The notes beneath the pieces are model-generated. The model had not been told where the DNA came from and did no database searches. It saw only the letters and a program-made list of their open reading frames with translations. 64,000 bases of DNA from positions 41,402 to 105,401 of the forward strand of contig UQMU01000002.1 of the NCBI GenBank assembly GCA_900542305.1, given 5' to 3'. How positions within the stretch are numbered: the stretch's first letter is position 1; the number at the start of each line of letters is the position of its first letter. Below, in pieces: positions 43,270 through 51,876 of the stretch. Origin of the DNA: an uncultured Collinsella sp. Its GTDB lineage: Bacteria; Actinomycetota; Coriobacteriia; Coriobacteriales; Coriobacteriaceae. The position numbers and the translations under genes are program-made.

Positions 43270-44166
43270 ATGAAGCTTCAACAGCTCAGGTATGTCGTCA
43301 AAGTTGCCGAATGCGGCAGCATCACCGAGGCCTCGCGCCGGCTCTTTGTGTCGCAGCCTTCGATTACCGCGTCGATCCGCGATCTCGAAAACGAGATGGG
43401 TGTGCACATCTTTGAGCGCACCAACAAGGGTGTCATTGTGTCCGAGGAGGGCGAGACCTTCTTGGGCTACGCGCGCCAGGTGCTCGATCAGGCGGATCTG
43501 CTCGAAGGCAAGTACAAGGGCGCGTCCGAGCAGGTGCCGCACTTTAGTGTGAGCTGCCAGCATTATTCCTTTGCCGTCAACGCGTTTGTCGATGTGATCC
43601 GTGAGTTCGATGCCGCGCGCTATGACTTTACCCTGCGCGAGGAGCAGACTCACGAGATTATCGAGGACGTCGCGCATATGAAAAGCGAACTGGGCATCCT
43701 ATATCTGTCCGAGCACAACCGCGAGGTCATCGAGCGCATGCTGGTGGCCAACGAGCTCGTGTTCGAAGGGCTCTTCTGCGCCACGCCGCATGTCTTCGTC
43801 TGCGCCGACCATCCGCTGGCGGCCCGCTCCAGCGTGACGCTCGAGGACTTGGAAGACTACCCGTTCCTGTCCTACGAGCAGGGCAGTTACAACTCGTTTT
43901 ACTATTCCGAAGAGCTGACCTCGACGTTTGAGCGTCGCAAGAATATCCGCGTGCGCGACCGTGCGACGCTGTTCAACCTGGCCATGGGCCTCAACGGCTA
44001 CACGGTGTGCTCGGGCGTGATTAGCCACGAACTCAACGGCCCCGGCATTATCTCGATTCCGCTCGATGTGGATGAGTACATGGAGATCGGCATCATCACG
44101 CGCAAGAACACGACGCTTACGCGCTACGGTCAAGCCTATATCGACGCGATCCGTCAGCATATCTAG
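43270..44166 (+). CDS. LysR-family transcriptional regulator (probable sulfur/methionine control)
   Basis: A 298-residue LTTR. The winged HTH has MKLQQLRYVVKVAECGSITE and SQPSITASIRDLENEMGV with the wing FERTNKGVIVSEEG. The effector domain follows (VSCQHYSFAVNAFVDVI, GILYLS) and ends with a short strand. The HTH has the pattern of CysB/CysL- and MetR-like subgroups. The gene is ten bases downstream of the HAD gene and upstream of the MetE-like methyltransferase, with a LysR-type palindrome between them, so control of that enzyme is likely. GGGAGGCC precedes ATG 43270. Confidence 0.9.
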   Translation: MKLQQLRYVVKVAECGSITEASRRLFVSQPSITASIRDLENEMGVHIFERTNKGVIVSEEGETFLGYARQVLDQADLLEGKYKGASEQVPHFSVSCQHYSFAVNAFVDVIREFDAARYDFTLREEQTHEIIEDVAHMKSELGILYLSEHNREVIERMLVANELVFEGLFCATPHVFVCADHPLAARSSVTLEDLEDYPFLSYEQGSYNSFYYSEELTSTFERRKNIRVRDRATLFNLAMGLNGYTVCSGVISHELNGPGIISIPLDVDEYMEIGIITRKNTTLTRYGQAYIDAIRQHI

Positions 44167-44212
44167 ACTGCTGCGTCCTGTACAGGTCAAATCTCTTCAT
44201 GGCAGTCCCAAC

Positions 44213-44235
44213 TGATATAGGAAGCATCTATATCA
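44213..44235. promoter_or_regulatory. LysR-type operator (T-N11-A) upstream of the MetE-like gene
   Basis: TGATATAG (44213-44220) and CTATATCA (44228-44235) are perfect arms around GAAGCAT. The inner TAG...CTA part fits the T-N11-A LTTR box. It lies about 87 bp before the methyltransferase start. Confidence 0.68.
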
Positions 44236-44321
44236 AACTGTTATAAACGTATATTTTACGATGGCTATATGAGCGCTCATACTTTGTCCCAGTAAAGCAA
44301 CCAATGCAAAGGGAGATATCT

Positions 44322-45455
44322 ATGAGTGCTTTAACCACGCTGAACGCGCCGTTTCGCGCCGATATCGTCGGCAGCTTTCTTCGTCCACAGGCCGTAAAGG
44401 ACGCCCGTGCCGCCTATGCTGCGGGCACACTCGACGCCGCCGGCCTTAAGGCCGTCGAGGATGAGGCCATTCGCGACCTGGTGGACAAGCAAAAGTCCGC
44501 TGGCCTGCAGGTGATTACCGATGGCGAGTTTCGCCGCAGTTACTGGCACCTCGACTTTATGTGGGGGCTCAACGGCATTGAACGCCGTACCTCGCGTACG
44601 GGCTATATGTTCCACGACGAGGAGACCACAGCCGACACCGCCGTGGTAACCGGCCCCATTAGCGGCGAGAACCATCCGTTCGTCGAGCACTTTAAATTTG
44701 TCAAGGCGCTCGAGGGGGAGGGCCAGGTCGCGCGGCAAACCATTCCGGCGCCGATCCAGACGTTCTCCGAAGTCACGCTCGACCGCTGCGACGGCCAGCA
44801 GGAGAGCCTGCGCGCTGTCTATAAGACCGATGAGGAACTTGCCGACGCCATCGCAGCCGCTTATCGCACGGTGATCGCCGACCTGTACGCAGCAGGCTGC
44901 CGCAACATCCAGTTTGATGACTGCACCTGGGGCATCTACTGCGACACCGATTTTGTCGCCAAAACCGGCATGAGCCCGGTCGACCTGCAAAAGGTAAGCG
45001 AGCTGGGCGTGGCGCTCAACAATGCCGCCATCGCGGACAAGCCCGACGATCTGGTCATCAACACGCATGTGTGCCGCGGCAACTACCACTCCACCTATGC
45101 CTTCGAGGGCGGCTATGACCCCATCGCGCCGTACCTGTTCGCAAACGAGGATGTCGATGCATTTTACCTGGAGTTCGATACGCCGCGCGCCGGCGGTTTT
45201 GAGCCGCTCAAGTACGTTGCCCCGGGCAAGAAGGTCGTGCTGGGCTTGGTAACCACCAAGGCGGCAGAGCTCGAGAACGAGGATGTTATCGTCGAGCGCA
45301 TCCGCGAAGCCGCAAAGTACGTGCCGCTCGAGAACCTGTATCTGTCGCCTCAGTGCGGCTTTGCCAGCTGCGAGATTGGCAACAAGCTGACCGAGGATGA
45401 GCAATGGGCAAAGATCGCGCTGGTCAAGCGCATTGCCGAGCGCGTTTGGAAATAG
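44322..45455 (+). CDS. MetE C-terminal-like cobalamin-independent methyltransferase (YxjG/YxjH type)
   Basis: A 377-residue TIM-barrel protein matching the catalytic half of MetE without its N-terminal domain. It opens with RADIVGSFLRPQAVKDAR. The zinc ligands are visible as His and Cys in INTHVCRGNYHS and Cys in SPQCGFASCE, with the acidic ligand in between (FYLEFDTPRAGGFEPL). Short MetE-like proteins remethylate homocysteine or use other methyl donors. GGGAG precedes ATG 44322. The adjacent LysR gene and its operator support methionine-responsive control. Confidence 0.88.
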   Translation: MSALTTLNAPFRADIVGSFLRPQAVKDARAAYAAGTLDAAGLKAVEDEAIRDLVDKQKSAGLQVITDGEFRRSYWHLDFMWGLNGIERRTSRTGYMFHDEETTADTAVVTGPISGENHPFVEHFKFVKALEGEGQVARQTIPAPIQTFSEVTLDRCDGQQESLRAVYKTDEELADAIAAAYRTVIADLYAAGCRNIQFDDCTWGIYCDTDFVAKTGMSPVDLQKVSELGVALNNAAIADKPDDLVINTHVCRGNYHSTYAFEGGYDPIAPYLFANEDVDAFYLEFDTPRAGGFEPLKYVAPGKKVVLGLVTTKAAELENEDVIVERIREAAKYVPLENLYLSPQCGFASCEIGNKLTEDEQWAKIALVKRIAERVWK

Positions 45456-45502
45456 CGCTAGTGTTTGCAGGTGGCGGCGCGTGCGAGGCATAGTGTATCG
45501 CG

Positions 45503-45508
45503 TACAAT
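45503..45508 (+). promoter_or_regulatory. TACAAT -10 element of the uracil permease gene
   Basis: GTATCGCGTACAATGG lies 70 bp before the permease start. Confidence 0.4.
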
Positions 45509-45577
45509 GGTTCGGATCGTATCGTTCGGGCAGGTTATCCGATATGCCTGATCGCCCTTCCATTCGAAAGGACATCC

Positions 45578-46912
45578 ATGTCCCAGTCCTCGACGCCCGC
45601 CGTCAGCGATGCCATCTACGACGCATCGTCGCTCGGCCGCCCGCGCATGTTTCTGCTCGGCCTACAGCACCTGTTTGCCATGTTTGGCGCCACCGTGCTG
45701 GTGCCCGTGCTCACCGGCCTCTCGGTATCGGCAACGCTTTTGTTTGCCGGCTTGGGCACGCTGCTGTTCCACTTCCTGTCGCGCGGTAAGGTGCCGGCAT
45801 TTTTGGGCTCATCGTTTGCCTTTATTGCCGGTTATGCCGCAATCGCGCCCAACGGCGAGACCGAGCTTTTGCCCTACGCCTGCCTGGGCGTAACTTGTGC
45901 CGGTCTGCTCTATCCGGTGCTGGCGGCGCTCTTCCGCGCGTTTGGCGCCAAGCGTGTCATGCGTTTCTTTCCGCCGGTGGTGACTGGCCCCATCGTCATT
46001 TCCATCGGCTTGATCCTGGCAAGTTCCGCTATTGCTAACTGCCAGACCAACTGGCTTGTGGCTGTCATTGGCGTTGCCGTTATCGTCATCTGCAACATCT
46101 GGGGCCGTGGCATGGTCAAGATCGTGCCGATTTTGCTGGGCGTTGTGGTGAGCTATGCCGTTGCGGCTGCGCTCGGCGAGGTTGATTTCTCGGGCGTTGC
46201 CGCCGCTCCGTGGGTCGGTCTGCCCATCGTGTGGGACAACACCGTGTTTGCACTCTTTGGGCCGCAGTTCGATAGCGGTCTTGCCACGACGGCCATCATC
46301 ACCATCATGCCGCTGGCCTTCGCGACCATGATCGAGCATATCGGCGATATCTCAGCTATCGGTTCGACTTGCGAGTGCAACTACATTGCCGATCCCGGTC
46401 TGCATCGCACGCTGCTCGGCGACGGCCTTGCCACGATTCTGGCTTCGCTCTTTGGCGCTCCGGCCAACACTACGTATGGTGAGAACACCGGCGTGCTCGC
46501 CCTGACGCGCGTGTTCGACCCGCGCGTAATTCGAATTGCCGCGTGTTGCGCCATCGTGCTTTCGTTCTGCCCCAAGTTCGCGGCTGTCATTGCGGCCATG
46601 CCGGCGTGTGTGATCGGCGGTGTGTCGCTCGTGCTCTACGGCATGATCAGCGCTGTGGGCGTCCGCAACCTCATCGAGAACCAGGTCGATTTCCAGAACA
46701 ACCGCAACGTGCTGGTTGCCGCGCTGGTGCTCGTGCTTTCGCTCGGCATCGCGTACAGCACCGCCGGCGCCATCGTGTTGGAGCTCGGCGGCGTGACGAT
46801 TTCGCTGTCCGGCATTGCCGTGGGCTCACTGGTGGGCATTGTGCTCAACGCCATCCTGCCGGGTAACGACTTTGAGTTTGATGTCTCCGAGCTTGAGGAG
46901 GCTGCTGAGTAG
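45578..46912 (+). CDS. uracil/xanthine permease, NCS2 family (UraA-like)
   Basis: A 444-residue protein with about fourteen membrane segments. UraA-type features are LGLQHLFAMFGATVLVPVLTGL at TM1, PAFLGSSFAFIA at TM3, the substrate-binding MPLAFATMIEHIGDISAIG (Glu-His in TM8), and GAPANTTYGENTGVLALT in TM10, with the NCS2 Glu. These imports couple uracil or xanthine to H+. TYGENTGV favours uracil over purines. GAAAGGAC precedes ATG 45578. It is a single gene ended by a shared bidirectional terminator. Confidence 0.93.
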   Translation: MSQSSTPAVSDAIYDASSLGRPRMFLLGLQHLFAMFGATVLVPVLTGLSVSATLLFAGLGTLLFHFLSRGKVPAFLGSSFAFIAGYAAIAPNGETELLPYACLGVTCAGLLYPVLAALFRAFGAKRVMRFFPPVVTGPIVISIGLILASSAIANCQTNWLVAVIGVAVIVICNIWGRGMVKIVPILLGVVVSYAVAAALGEVDFSGVAAAPWVGLPIVWDNTVFALFGPQFDSGLATTAIITIMPLAFATMIEHIGDISAIGSTCECNYIADPGLHRTLLGDGLATILASLFGAPANTTYGENTGVLALTRVFDPRVIRIAACCAIVLSFCPKFAAVIAAMPACVIGGVSLVLYGMISAVGVRNLIENQVDFQNNRNVLVAALVLVLSLGIAYSTAGAIVLELGGVTISLSGIAVGSLVGIVLNAILPGNDFEFDVSELEEAAE

Positions 46913-46937
46913 CAGCTGCGTTCAGCTAAAACAAGAT

Positions 46938-46976
46938 ATGGTGCCCATGCGTATATGCGTGTGGGCACCATTTTTA
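46938..46976. terminator. bidirectional intrinsic terminator
   Basis: ATGGTGCCCA (46938-46947) pairs with TGGGCACCAT (46962-46971), followed by TTTTT. It lies between convergent permease and esterase genes, and the esterase stop codon (46974-46976) falls in its T-run. Confidence 0.88.
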
Positions 46977-47639
46977 ATGTGTCAGTATCCAGTGGATGCC
47001 GCGGGCCATGCGTAAGTCGGTTTGGGCAAAGTGATTGCCGGGGTTGAGCTCCAGCGTTGTTGGAATGCCGCGCTCGACGAGCAACGCTTCCATCGCGCGT
47101 GTGTCGTCGAGTACATGCCGCATCATGCGGTTGGGCGTCTTGGTTTCCTTTTTGCCGAGTGACAGGTAGACGGCTTGCGGGCTGCCGGCAAAAGGGGCCG
47201 TGCTGGCACGGTCGACAAAGTCGGGAAACCATAGCGACCCCGATGCGCTCGCGGCGCGGTCAAAGGCGTCGGTTTGCCAGAGGGACCAGAGTGCGAAGAG
47301 GCCCGCGAGCGAGTAACCGGCAATGCCGCGCCGGGTGGGCGGCTGAGGAAGCGACGACTCGACCTGGGGGATTATCTGATTCAGCAGCTCATCAAGAAAA
47401 TCGGCAGCTTGGCCGCCGAAAGGCTCGGCATCGCGTACGGTCCCGTCGCATGCCCAGGGGCTCAGCTCGCGATTCCAATCGAGCCCGCCAATGGTGACGA
47501 GGGCGAATGGCGGACAGTCGAGCTCTCGGCAACACTTATAAACCTCGCTGCCGTCGCCCACGACCACAGGAAGGTAGATGACAGGCGCGCTTTCCGTATG
47601 ATTCGAATAAACGGTTATCTGCTTTTGATGCGCTTCCAT
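46974..47639 (-). CDS. esterase-like alpha/beta hydrolase
   Basis: A 221-residue alpha/beta hydrolase of the esterase D / enterochelin-esterase-like group. The nucleophile elbow is IAGYSLAGLFALW (Ser). The acid and His are probably in late TLELNPGNHFAQTDLRMARGIHWIL. The N-terminal strand VIYLPVVVGDG precedes the oxyanion region ALVTIGGLDWNRELSPW. No signal peptide is seen, so it acts in the cytoplasm. Such enzymes hydrolyse ferric-siderophore esters or small acyl esters. Only a weak AGAGAAG lies upstream of ATG 47639. It stands alone. Confidence 0.83.
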   Translation of the reverse strand: MEAHQKQITVYSNHTESAPVIYLPVVVGDGSEVYKCCRELDCPPFALVTIGGLDWNRELSPWACDGTVRDAEPFGGQAADFLDELLNQIIPQVESSLPQPPTRRGIAGYSLAGLFALWSLWQTDAFDRAASASGSLWFPDFVDRASTAPFAGSPQAVYLSLGKKETKTPNRMMRHVLDDTRAMEALLVERGIPTTLELNPGNHFAQTDLRMARGIHWILTH

Positions 47640-47751
47640 GACGGGCTTCTCTCAGTGTTGTGATATCGGCAGCCCCAATTGTCGCACGCCAGCGTATGCC
47701 GGTTGGGCTAGACCAAAGACAATCTCGTGCATCCCCTGCGGACGCATATGG

Positions 47752-47790
47752 AAAACGCCACCGCCGGAGGGGAGCTCGGCGGTGGCGTTG
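47752..47790 (-). terminator. intrinsic terminator of surface protein A
   Basis: AACGCCACCGCC (47754-47765) pairs with GGCGGTGGCGTT (47778-47789); on the minus strand TTTT follows. It lies about 60 bp beyond the surface protein A stop. Confidence 0.87.
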
Positions 47791-47846
47791 TTAAACGGTG
47801 CTGGGGCTCGGGGCCTTCGCGGGAGCTGCCATGTGCGCAGAGGCGT

Positions 47847-49631
47847 CTAAGAACGCTTACGGCTCGCCATGGTGCCTGCGGCGATAGCGGCTGTTCCCGC
47901 AAGGACGGTTGCCACGATGGCCGCACCCGAGGTGTCGCCGGTTGCCGCGAGTACGCCGGTAGTCTTGGCTTTCGTGGTTGAAGCCGCAACGGCCTTGGTC
48001 GGCTTTGAGCCCTCAGGCTTGGGGTTCTGCTTGGACTCCGCGGGCTTGCTTTCTGCGGGCTTGGTCTCGTCGGGCTTGGGGTCTTCCGGCTTGGCTACCT
48101 CGGGAGGTGCGATGGTCGTACTTTTGGCGACTGCTTTGATATAGAGGGAGTCGACCGTGGCGTCGCCCGTGCCGATGGCTTGGCCTGCCTCGTAGATGCC
48201 GTCACGGAGCTTGCGATAGTCAATGATCTTGCCGCCTTCGGGCGTCTGGATGGCGGCGTTCTCAATCTTGATGGTGCCGATTGTCTTGCCGTCAGCGCTC
48301 ATGGCACGGGCAAAGATTGCCGCTGTATCTCCTTCGACCGTTACCTTGCTGCGGATGATCGAGATGACTGCGGGTGTGACGCCCTCGCTGGTCTGGGCGA
48401 TGATGCCGATGTTCTCGCCTTGGGGTTCGCGCCTCGTCTCGCCATCTTGGTTTTCGCTGTAGGGGATGGGGCCGTCGCCGTTCTCGACATAGCGGGCTAT
48501 GGCCTTGACAACGGAGTCGCTGATGTAGATGTGGCCGCCCTTCTCGTTGGGTCGATCGTTTCTGGTGGAGAATGCAGCCGAAACCTCGCCTTCCGCAAAC
48601 GCGTCCACGGTGGAGCCGTTCTTGACGACGATGTCGTCCTGGTAGGTGAAGAGGGCGTTGGCGCCACCGTATCTGCCTTTACTTGCACGGACCGTCACGT
48701 TTGCATGATCGAGGGTGATGCCCTTGTGGGCATAGACGCCATATTCAACACCGTTTACGTTGAGGGAGGCGTTTGTGGCTGCGAGGCTGCCCTTGGCCTC
48801 GACGGCAGCGTCTTTCTCGGAGCTTGCCTTGACCTGGCCGCCGTCCGAGATGTTGATATTGCCGCCGCTCCAAAGGGCCTCACCATCGGCTGAGCTTGCC
48901 TCGACCGTCCCGCCACCCTTGATGGTGAGGTTCTTGTCGGCTCCAATACCCTTGTCCTTGGTAGCCCTGGCGGTGACGGCTCCGCTGTCGTCAATCGTGA
49001 TATTGCCGTTTGCCCTGATGCCATCCGATGCACCCGTGGCGTTGACGTTGCCCGAACCTTTGATAGCGAGATCACCTCCGGCATTGATGGCATCAAACCC
49101 AGTGCTCGTGGCGTTGACGGATCCGGCTCCGTCGATGTTGATATTACCCGTGGAGAGGATAGCGTCCTCAGTAGATGTCACGCTGAGCGTGCCGCCCTCG
49201 TCGCCTTGGATATTGAGCTCGGCATTCTCGTTAGTGCCATGAGAAACGTTGATGCTTTCGATCCATTCGGCAGTGACGATGTTGGTTCCCGAGTAATTCA
49301 CGTTGAGCTTGCCTGCGGCCTGGATCTCGCCGCCGTTATAGTTGTTGAGCTTCAAGTCGTCGGCGCCGTCCCACGACCAGGTACCGGCCTCGTCGCTCGC
49401 CGCGGTGTTGTACTTGTTGCCGCCGACCTTGACCCATTCCGCTGCGAGCGAGACGCTCGGCATGAGCAGCGAGCTCACCGTGAGCGCGCACACGGCGCCC
49501 GCGACGATGCGGCGCGTCACGCGGCGCCAGCTGCCGTGCGCGAGTCCTATGCGATGGCGAACGTCGGGTTCGGCAACATGGGTTCCGGCGGTAGTGTCAT
49601 TGCGTTTGGGGGTCGTGAACAAGGCTGCCAT
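47847..49631 (-). CDS. secreted beta-helix surface protein with LAATG sorting signal (copy A)
   Basis: A 594-residue exported protein. The signal peptide is long, with an arginine-rich n-region (HGSWRRVTRRI), hydrophobic core GAVCALTVSSLLMPSV and probable cleavage at SLAA. Residues about 100-330 hold 20-24-residue repeats of the form NITIDDSGAVTARATKDKGI, indicating a right-handed beta helix like carbohydrate-binding Cthe_2159-type domains. A Pro/Lys/Glu-rich spacer (EDPKPDETKPAESKPAESK) precedes LAATG, a hydrophobic helix and RKRS, a class-E-like sorting signal. ATG 49631 follows CGGGAGC. It is a tandem paralogue of copy B; no sortase is in the window. Confidence 0.85.
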   Translation of the reverse strand: MAALFTTPKRNDTTAGTHVAEPDVRHRIGLAHGSWRRVTRRIVAGAVCALTVSSLLMPSVSLAAEWVKVGGNKYNTAASDEAGTWSWDGADDLKLNNYNGGEIQAAGKLNVNYSGTNIVTAEWIESINVSHGTNENAELNIQGDEGGTLSVTSTEDAILSTGNINIDGAGSVNATSTGFDAINAGGDLAIKGSGNVNATGASDGIRANGNITIDDSGAVTARATKDKGIGADKNLTIKGGGTVEASSADGEALWSGGNINISDGGQVKASSEKDAAVEAKGSLAATNASLNVNGVEYGVYAHKGITLDHANVTVRASKGRYGGANALFTYQDDIVVKNGSTVDAFAEGEVSAAFSTRNDRPNEKGGHIYISDSVVKAIARYVENGDGPIPYSENQDGETRREPQGENIGIIAQTSEGVTPAVISIIRSKVTVEGDTAAIFARAMSADGKTIGTIKIENAAIQTPEGGKIIDYRKLRDGIYEAGQAIGTGDATVDSLYIKAVAKSTTIAPPEVAKPEDPKPDETKPAESKPAESKQNPKPEGSKPTKAVAASTTKAKTTGVLAATGDTSGAAIVATVLAGTAAIAAGTMASRKRS

Positions 49632-49760
49632 GGTTGCTCCCGTTCTCATAGGGCCTATACGACTAGATTCAGCGTATCTGCTGGATGTTGCCGGCGGTAG
49701 TGCCGTTTGGAGGGCAAAATGGCCAAAATTGGGGAGAAATAGGCCGCACGCCGGCGCAGG
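49632..49760 (-). promoter_or_regulatory. conserved leader of surface protein A
   Basis: About 110 bp upstream of copy A closely match the region before copy B. The best block (about 49691-49722, GCCGGCGGTAGTGCC then GTTTGGAGGGCAAAATG) is identical in both, beyond what the diverged coding parts show. It contains a CGGC...GCCG hairpin. It may be regulatory; no known riboswitch was recognised. Confidence 0.5.
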
Positions 49761-49775
49761 GACCGGCGCTAAAAG

Positions 49776-49810
49776 AAAAGCGCGGGGCCGCATGGCGACT
49801 CCGCGCTTTA
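49776..49810 (-). terminator. intrinsic terminator, duplicated copy
   Basis: AAAGCGCGG (49777-49785) pairs with CCGCGCTTT (49801-49809), with an A-rich left flank giving T's on the minus strand. It corresponds to the hairpin after the purine permease at 51816-51850 and was copied with the surface gene. Confidence 0.8.
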
Positions 49811-49835
49811 TTGTTCAGCTTTTGCAGCCTTGCCC

Positions 49836-49880
49836 TTACGCTACGAAGAAGTAGACGAGGAAGGCAAGGGCCGCGATCCA
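49836..49880 (-). pseudogene. ghost of the purine permease 3' end
   Basis: Read on the minus strand, 49880-49836 encodes WIAALAFLVYFFVA followed by a stop, the same 14 residues that end the intact permease at 51877-51921. Upstream sequence is replaced by the surface protein B tail. It is a relic of a tandem duplication that copied the permease tip, terminator and surface gene. Confidence 0.9.
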
Positions 49881-49902
49881 CCCGTCCCGTGCGAAAAAGT
49901 GT

Positions 49903-51669
49903 TTACGAGCGCTTGCGGCTCACCACGGCGCCCGCGGCGATGGCGGCTGTTCCCGCAAGGGCGGCTGCCACGATGGCTGCGCTCGAGGCGTCGCCGGTTG
50001 CTGCGAGTTTGCCGGCGATCTTGGCTCCCGTGGCTGCAACTGCAACGGTCTTGGTCGTCTTCGTGCCCTCGGACTTGGAACCCTCGGGCTTGGTCTCGCC
50101 TGGCTTCTCCTCGGGTTTGATCTCCTCGGGAGGCGCGATGACCGTGCTCTTGGCGACAGCTTCGTTATAGGGGGAGTCGATCACAGCGTCGCCCGTGCCG
50201 ATGGTTTGACCCACCACGTAGAAGATGCCGTCATCGAGTTCTTCCTTGTTGCGATAGCCAATGATCTTGCCGCCTGTGGGCGTCTGGATGGGAGCGCCTT
50301 CGATCTCGATGGTGCCGATTGTCTCGCCGTCCGCGCTCACGGCAAGGGCGAAGATTGCCGCCGTGTCTCCCTCAGCTGTGACCTTACTGCGGACAATCGA
50401 GATGGTCGCGGGCGTGATGCCCTCCTTGGTCCGGGCAAAGATGCCGATGTTCACGCCCCTATGCTCGGGAATGACCGCGCCGCTTTGGTCGTTGCTGTAG
50501 TGATCGGGGCCGTCGCTACCGGACTCGACATAGCGGGCTATAGCCTTGACAACGGAGTCACTAATGTAGATGTGACCACCCGCTTCGTTGGGGTAGTAGT
50601 TTCTGGTGGAGATTGCGGTCGAGAACTGGCCTTCTGCGAACGCATCCACGATCGAGCCGTTCTTGATGACGATGTCGTCCTCGTCGGTGAAGAGGGCGCT
50701 GGCTTCATCGTTCCCTGCGCTTGCACGGACCGTTACGGTTGCGCCATCGAACGTGATGCCCTTGTAGACATAGATGCCATACCCAACGCCACTTGCGTTG
50801 AGGGAAGCGTTCGTGACCGTGAGGCTGTTTTTACCGTCGATGGCGGCGTCTTCCTCGGAGCTTGCCTTGACCTGGCTGCCACCCGAGATCTCGATGTTGC
50901 CGTCGGCCCAAATCGCATTGTCTTTGATAGAGCTTGCCTCTACCTTGCCGCCGCCCTTTATGATGAGGTTCTCGTTAGCATCGATACCCTGATCCTCGGT
51001 GGCCTTGGCGGTGACGGTTCCGCTGTTGTCGATCGTGATGTTGCCGTCGGCCCTGATGCCATCCGAATCGCCCGTGGCGTTAACGTTTCCCGAGCCCTTG
51101 ATGGTGACATCGCCCCCGGCATCGATGGCATCGTGCTCGGTGCTCGTGGCGTTGACAGTGCCAGCGCCGTCGATGTTGATGCTGCCGACGGAAGTGATGG
51201 CGTCACGAGAAGATGTCACGTTGAGCGTGCTGGACGCGTCGCCCTGAATATTAAGCTCGGCGTTCTCGTTCGCGCCATCCTTAACCTTGATGCCGCGGCC
51301 GTCGCCGTTAGTGACGATGTTGTCGCCCTCGTAGCTCACGTTGAGCTTGCCCGCTGCCTCGATCGCGCCGCCGTTATAGCCGTTGAGCTTCATATCGTCG
51401 GCGCCGTCCCAGGTCCAGGTGCCGGCCTCGTCGCCTGCTGCAGTGTTGTACTGAGTGCCGCCGACGTTGACCCACTCGGCCGCGAGCGAGACGCTCGGCA
51501 TGAGCAGCGAGCTCACCGTAAGCGCGCATACGGCGCCTACAACGATGCGGCGCGTCACGCGGCGCCAGCTGCCGTGTGCGAGCAGCGTGCGACGGCGCAC
51601 GTCGGGCTCGACAAAATGGGCTCCAGAGGTTTTGTCATTGCGCTTGGGGGTCGTGAACAAGGCGGCCAT
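49903..51669 (-). CDS. secreted beta-helix surface protein with LAATG sorting signal (copy B)
   Basis: A 588-residue paralogue of copy A with the same plan: MAALFTTPKRN start, RR-containing signal peptide ending SLAA, beta-helix repeats (NITIDNSGTVTAKATEDQGI, NLIIKGGGKVEASSIKDNAI), a Pro/Glu/Lys-rich spacer and the LAATG sorting signal before a hydrophobic helix and RKRS. Divergence concentrates in surface-exposed repeat positions, for example GRGIKVKDGAN against IESINVSHGTN near the start, while framework Gly/Asn/Ile are kept. ATG 51669 follows GGGAG. The product is expected on the cell wall. No ligand is known. Confidence 0.85.
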   Translation of the reverse strand: MAALFTTPKRNDKTSGAHFVEPDVRRRTLLAHGSWRRVTRRIVVGAVCALTVSSLLMPSVSLAAEWVNVGGTQYNTAAGDEAGTWTWDGADDMKLNGYNGGAIEAAGKLNVSYEGDNIVTNGDGRGIKVKDGANENAELNIQGDASSTLNVTSSRDAITSVGSINIDGAGTVNATSTEHDAIDAGGDVTIKGSGNVNATGDSDGIRADGNITIDNSGTVTAKATEDQGIDANENLIIKGGGKVEASSIKDNAIWADGNIEISGGSQVKASSEEDAAIDGKNSLTVTNASLNASGVGYGIYVYKGITFDGATVTVRASAGNDEASALFTDEDDIVIKNGSIVDAFAEGQFSTAISTRNYYPNEAGGHIYISDSVVKAIARYVESGSDGPDHYSNDQSGAVIPEHRGVNIGIFARTKEGITPATISIVRSKVTAEGDTAAIFALAVSADGETIGTIEIEGAPIQTPTGGKIIGYRNKEELDDGIFYVVGQTIGTGDAVIDSPYNEAVAKSTVIAPPEEIKPEEKPGETKPEGSKSEGTKTTKTVAVAATGAKIAGKLAATGDASSAAIVAAALAGTAAIAAGAVVSRKRS

Positions 51670-51790
51670 AGTTACTCCCATCCTCATAGGGCCTATGCGA
51701 TTACGCCCAGCATATCTGCAGGATGAAGCCGGCGGTAGTGCCGTTTGGAGGGCAAAATGTCCAAAACTTGGGAAGCAATACATCGCGCGT
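51670..51790 (-). promoter_or_regulatory. conserved leader of surface protein B
   Basis: This counterpart of the leader at 49632-49760 keeps the 32-bp block (about 51730-51761) without change, plus CTCATAGGGCCTAT nearer the start codon. Both copies begin just after a duplicated terminator, so each gene likely has its own promoter here. Confidence 0.5.
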
Positions 51791-51813
51791 CCGTGCGTTG
51801 CCTGGCTTTAAAA

Positions 51814-51850
51814 GAAAAGCGCGGAGCCGCTCGATGCGACTCCGCGCTTT
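51814..51850 (-). terminator. intrinsic terminator of the purine permease
   Basis: AAAGCGCGGA (51816-51825) pairs with TCCGCGCTTT (51841-51850); A's at 51810-51818 give T's on the minus strand. Confidence 0.85.
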
Positions 51851-51876
51851 GGTGTTCTGCTTTGGCAGCTTTGCCG

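Noticed and set aside
47847..51669. Surface genes as part of a sortase cluster
   Set aside because: No sortase gene occurs in the window; only the LAATG sorting signals are seen.
50206..51726. Plus-strand frame of 506 codons opposite surface protein B
   Set aside because: It mirrors the repetitive beta-helix gene and has no signal peptide or known domain; it is an antisense shadow.
49632..51790. Known riboswitch (c-di-GMP or cobalamin type) in the surface gene leaders
   Set aside because: No consensus core of a known class could be matched by eye; conservation may simply reflect the duplication.
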